Made by a program: the position numbers and the translations under genes | In this document: in pieces, positions 62,806-64,000 of the stretch | Layout of the letters: every line of letters starts with the position of its first letter | Position numbering within the stretch: the first letter of the stretch is position 1 | Assembly (NCBI GenBank): GCA_947498595.1 | Contig: CANMKX010000011.1 | Span: 1-64,000, forward strand | DNA from: an uncultured Aquimarina sp. | GTDB taxonomy: Bacteria; Bacteroidota; Bacteroidia; Flavobacteriales; Flavobacteriaceae | Direction of reading: 5' to 3' | Length of the DNA: 64,000 bases | Notes under the pieces: generated by a model | What the model saw: only the letters and a program-made list of their open reading frames with translations | Databases searched by the model: none | What the model was told of the DNA's origin: nothing

Positions 62806-62924
62806 TGAAATGCTACAAATAACTACCTATTCATGCATTTTTCTTTAATGTCAAGAAAGAATTATACTGTAATCATTAACAAACCTTTGTTAACTATTGA
62901 TTTTACTAACTTTATTTAAAAAAC

Positions 62925-62978
62925 ACTAGTAAATAATTTCAGAACACTAATTAATTTAATTACCTTTAATAAAAGAAA
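62925..62978 (+). repeat. 54-bp direct repeat, copy 2: probable promoter of the RT locus
   Basis: Identical to 14678-14731, containing TTTC - 20 nt - TACCTTTA. Imperfect ungapped similarity reaches back to about 62886 (CTTTGTTA). Ten extra bases follow, then the 14-mer ATATATAGTTACCA (62989-63002) that forms half of the palindrome at the other locus. The preceding 62806-62885 shows nothing recognisable. Confidence 0.8.
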
Positions 62979-62984
62979 AATATA

Positions 62985-63363
62985 AGTGATATATAGTTAC
63001 CAATAATTAAAAAAACAAACAGAATGAAAATAATATGGGATAAGTAGTCGAGTGAAATTTGGTGAAACCTTTAGAATACTGCAAGACTATTTTAGAGTCT
63101 TTGGATTAGGGATACCATATATGCAAGTCAGAAGATTAATTTCTACTGAAACATATAAGGAGTCAGCCATAAGCTGATATAAACCTAGAATTGTTGGTAA
63201 TGCTTTCATTTCAGATATTAAGTTATTTAAAGTTAAAGATACAATAATTATACGCGTGCTAAACGTGAGGGAAGGCAACCAATAGGTTGTCGTTGAGTTT
63301 CATATATTAGCTCATTAAAGACGTTTTCCGCTTATTCCTATTATTTTTTTATATAAATTATTA
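62985..63363 (+). ncRNA. Candidate structured RNA in the leader of the reverse transcriptase
   Basis: About 380 nt without a plus-strand gene between the proposed promoter and the RT start. Hairpins visible by eye: AAGACT/AGTCTT (63083-63101), TCAGC/GCTGA (63163-63177), GGCAACC/GGTTGTC (63274-63291), TGAG/CTCA (63294-63314), the last two enclosed by AAACGT/ACGTTT (63261-63326). Defence-associated RTs of several types use an ncRNA encoded at this place as template. Boundaries are estimates. A minus-strand frame is open from 63299 to 63087. Confidence 0.5.
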
Positions 63364-64000
63364 ATGGCAAAAGAAGAATGGTTTAAACTTAAAAGATATC
63401 CGCATTTAGGCAATCAAATTAGTCCTAAAGGCTATAAAGATATTATTGATAAAATCACTAACGAAAGTTTCATTTCTACACATTCATTTGCTCCATTTAT
63501 TCATAGAATAAAAAAAACTAAAAAATATCGAAAAGAATACAAAGATGGTATTATTCAAAATAACGGATTGAGAAAGAAAAGTATAAAACCTAGAGATTTA
63601 TATTATGCAACACATATAGATTCTTTAATTTATTCTTACTACTCGCACCTTCTAACTGAAAATTACGATATTATACTCAAAAGGGAAAATATATCAAATT
63701 CTGTTACTGCTTACAGAAAAATACCTAAAGAACCCAATAGCAAAAGTGGGAAATGTAATATTGATTTTGCAAATGATATTTTTGATTACATCAAACAAAA
63801 ATCAAAAACTAACAAAAACCAAGTTGTAATAGCTTTTGACATAAAAGGTTTTTTTGATAATTTAAATCATAAAAAACTAAAGGAAAAATGGTGTAAAGTA
63901 ATAAACAAAAGCACATTACCTAAACATCACTATCAAGTTTATAAGAACATCACCAAATTTTCATATATTAATGAAAGTGAGCTGTTTAATCACTTAAATG
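63364..64000 (+). CDS. Reverse transcriptase, defence/unknown-group type (5' part, cut by window)
   Basis: The ATG at 63364 opens a frame of 212 codons that runs off the window. It starts KKR-less with MAKEEWFKLKRYPHLG; RT fingers-like segments follow (PRDLYYATHIDSLIYSYYSHLL, given here as landmark PRDLYY and SLIYSYYSHLL, about 78-98) and motif A with the first catalytic aspartate, AFDIKGFFDNLNH (D159, D165). The YxDD motif would lie beyond the edge. The compact N-terminus, the motif A form and the long structured leader fit UG/DRT-type RTs; the exact type (DRT2-, DRT3- or DRT9-like, or retron) cannot be settled from this half. Confidence 0.75.
   Translation, partial: MAKEEWFKLKRYPHLGNQISPKGYKDIIDKITNESFISTHSFAPFIHRIKKTKKYRKEYKDGIIQNNGLRKKSIKPRDLYYATHIDSLIYSYYSHLLTENYDIILKRENISNSVTAYRKIPKEPNSKSGKCNIDFANDIFDYIKQKSKTNKNQVVIAFDIKGFFDNLNHKKLKEKWCKVINKSTLPKHHYQVYKNITKFSYINESELFNHLN

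Noticed and set aside
63087-63278. Conventional 63-residue protein gene on the minus strand
   Set aside because: No homology-like features, no promoter in that direction, and it lies inside a hairpin-rich leader. It is kept only as a possible cDNA-encoded frame.
63001-63363. Group II intron with the RT as its maturase
   Set aside because: No GUGYG-type 5' end, no recognisable domain V, and the RT begins directly with a compact fingers region. The upstream promoter-like repeat also argues for an independent locus. The 3' side is outside the window, so this is not fully excluded.
1-64000. tRNA, rRNA genes or CRISPR arrays
   Set aside because: No cloverleaf-like segments, rRNA landmarks or regularly spaced repeats were found by reading; weak tRNAs could be missed without a scan.

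Overview
The window comes from a low-GC member of the Bacteroidota, most likely a marine Flavobacteriaceae of the Aquimarina/Kordia/Tenacibaculum kind. The genus is a guess. The evidence is: AT-rich DNA with almost no Shine-Dalgarno sites; promoters of the Bacteroidota form TTG/TTTG - about 20 nt - TAnnTTTG; SusC/BtuB-like TonB receptors that begin with a carboxypeptidase-regulatory-like domain; a type IX secretion tail; LytS/LytR regulators; FabV; a fused E1 alpha/beta 2-oxoacid dehydrogenase; and a menaquinone cluster.

Layout. 1-5.1 kb (minus): a secreted protein, a broken second copy of it, and a 1235-residue DUF4157 ('eCIS core') protein. 5.2-8.1 kb: a double GNAT protein, fabV and an AAA ATPase without an ATG. 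8.1-13.9 kb: a cobalamin riboswitch followed by a BtuB-like receptor, a thioredoxin-like ferredoxin, a Rossmann oxidoreductase, cobA and a CbiX/SirB chelatase, i.e. a B12-controlled corrinoid uptake and tetrapyrrole operon. 13.9-20.6 kb is an accessory region: a GNAT protein, a three-gene ABC-three-component (ABC-3C) conflict system flanked by diverged hairpin repeats, a gene with cassette-like ends, and remnants of IS1182- and IS256-family elements. 20.9-26.7 kb: an anchored protein, a DASS transporter, a LytTR two-component pair, an ExbB/MotA-like protein, a methyltransferase and a conserved hypothetical.

26.8-33.0 kb is an unusual six-gene operon in which three different proteins each carry a Rieske domain (fused to glutamate-synthase FMN, TPP-enzyme and ferric-reductase-like membrane domains), together with three small membrane proteins. 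Its promoter is overlapped by a 36-bp near-palindrome. 33.1-43.4 kb: uvrA, a LOG-family protein, a T9SS-exported nuclease/phosphatase, an M1-peptidase-like outer-membrane protein without its zinc motif, and the E1 fusion enzyme. 43.4-51.0 kb (mostly minus): a SPOR protein and menaquinone genes (menB, menD, menF, a hotdog thioesterase) with cvfB and a DUF2853 gene between them. 51.1-61.9 kb: household genes, including a MocR regulator divergent from a pyridoxamine-oxidase-like gene, proline dehydrogenase, aroB, an ABC-F ATPase and a second TonB receptor.

62.0-64.0 kb is again accessory: a subclass B1 metallo-beta-lactamase, then a roughly 0.4-kb non-coding, hairpin-rich leader and the first 212 codons of a reverse transcriptase of the defence-associated/unknown-group type, cut by the window edge. 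The most striking signal is a 54-bp perfect direct repeat, plus a shared 14-mer just after it, lying upstream of both the ABC-3C operon (14.68 kb) and the reverse-transcriptase locus (62.93 kb). It spans a plausible promoter, so two unrelated candidate anti-phage systems 48 kb apart appear to share one promoter/operator module. No tRNA, rRNA or CRISPR array was seen.
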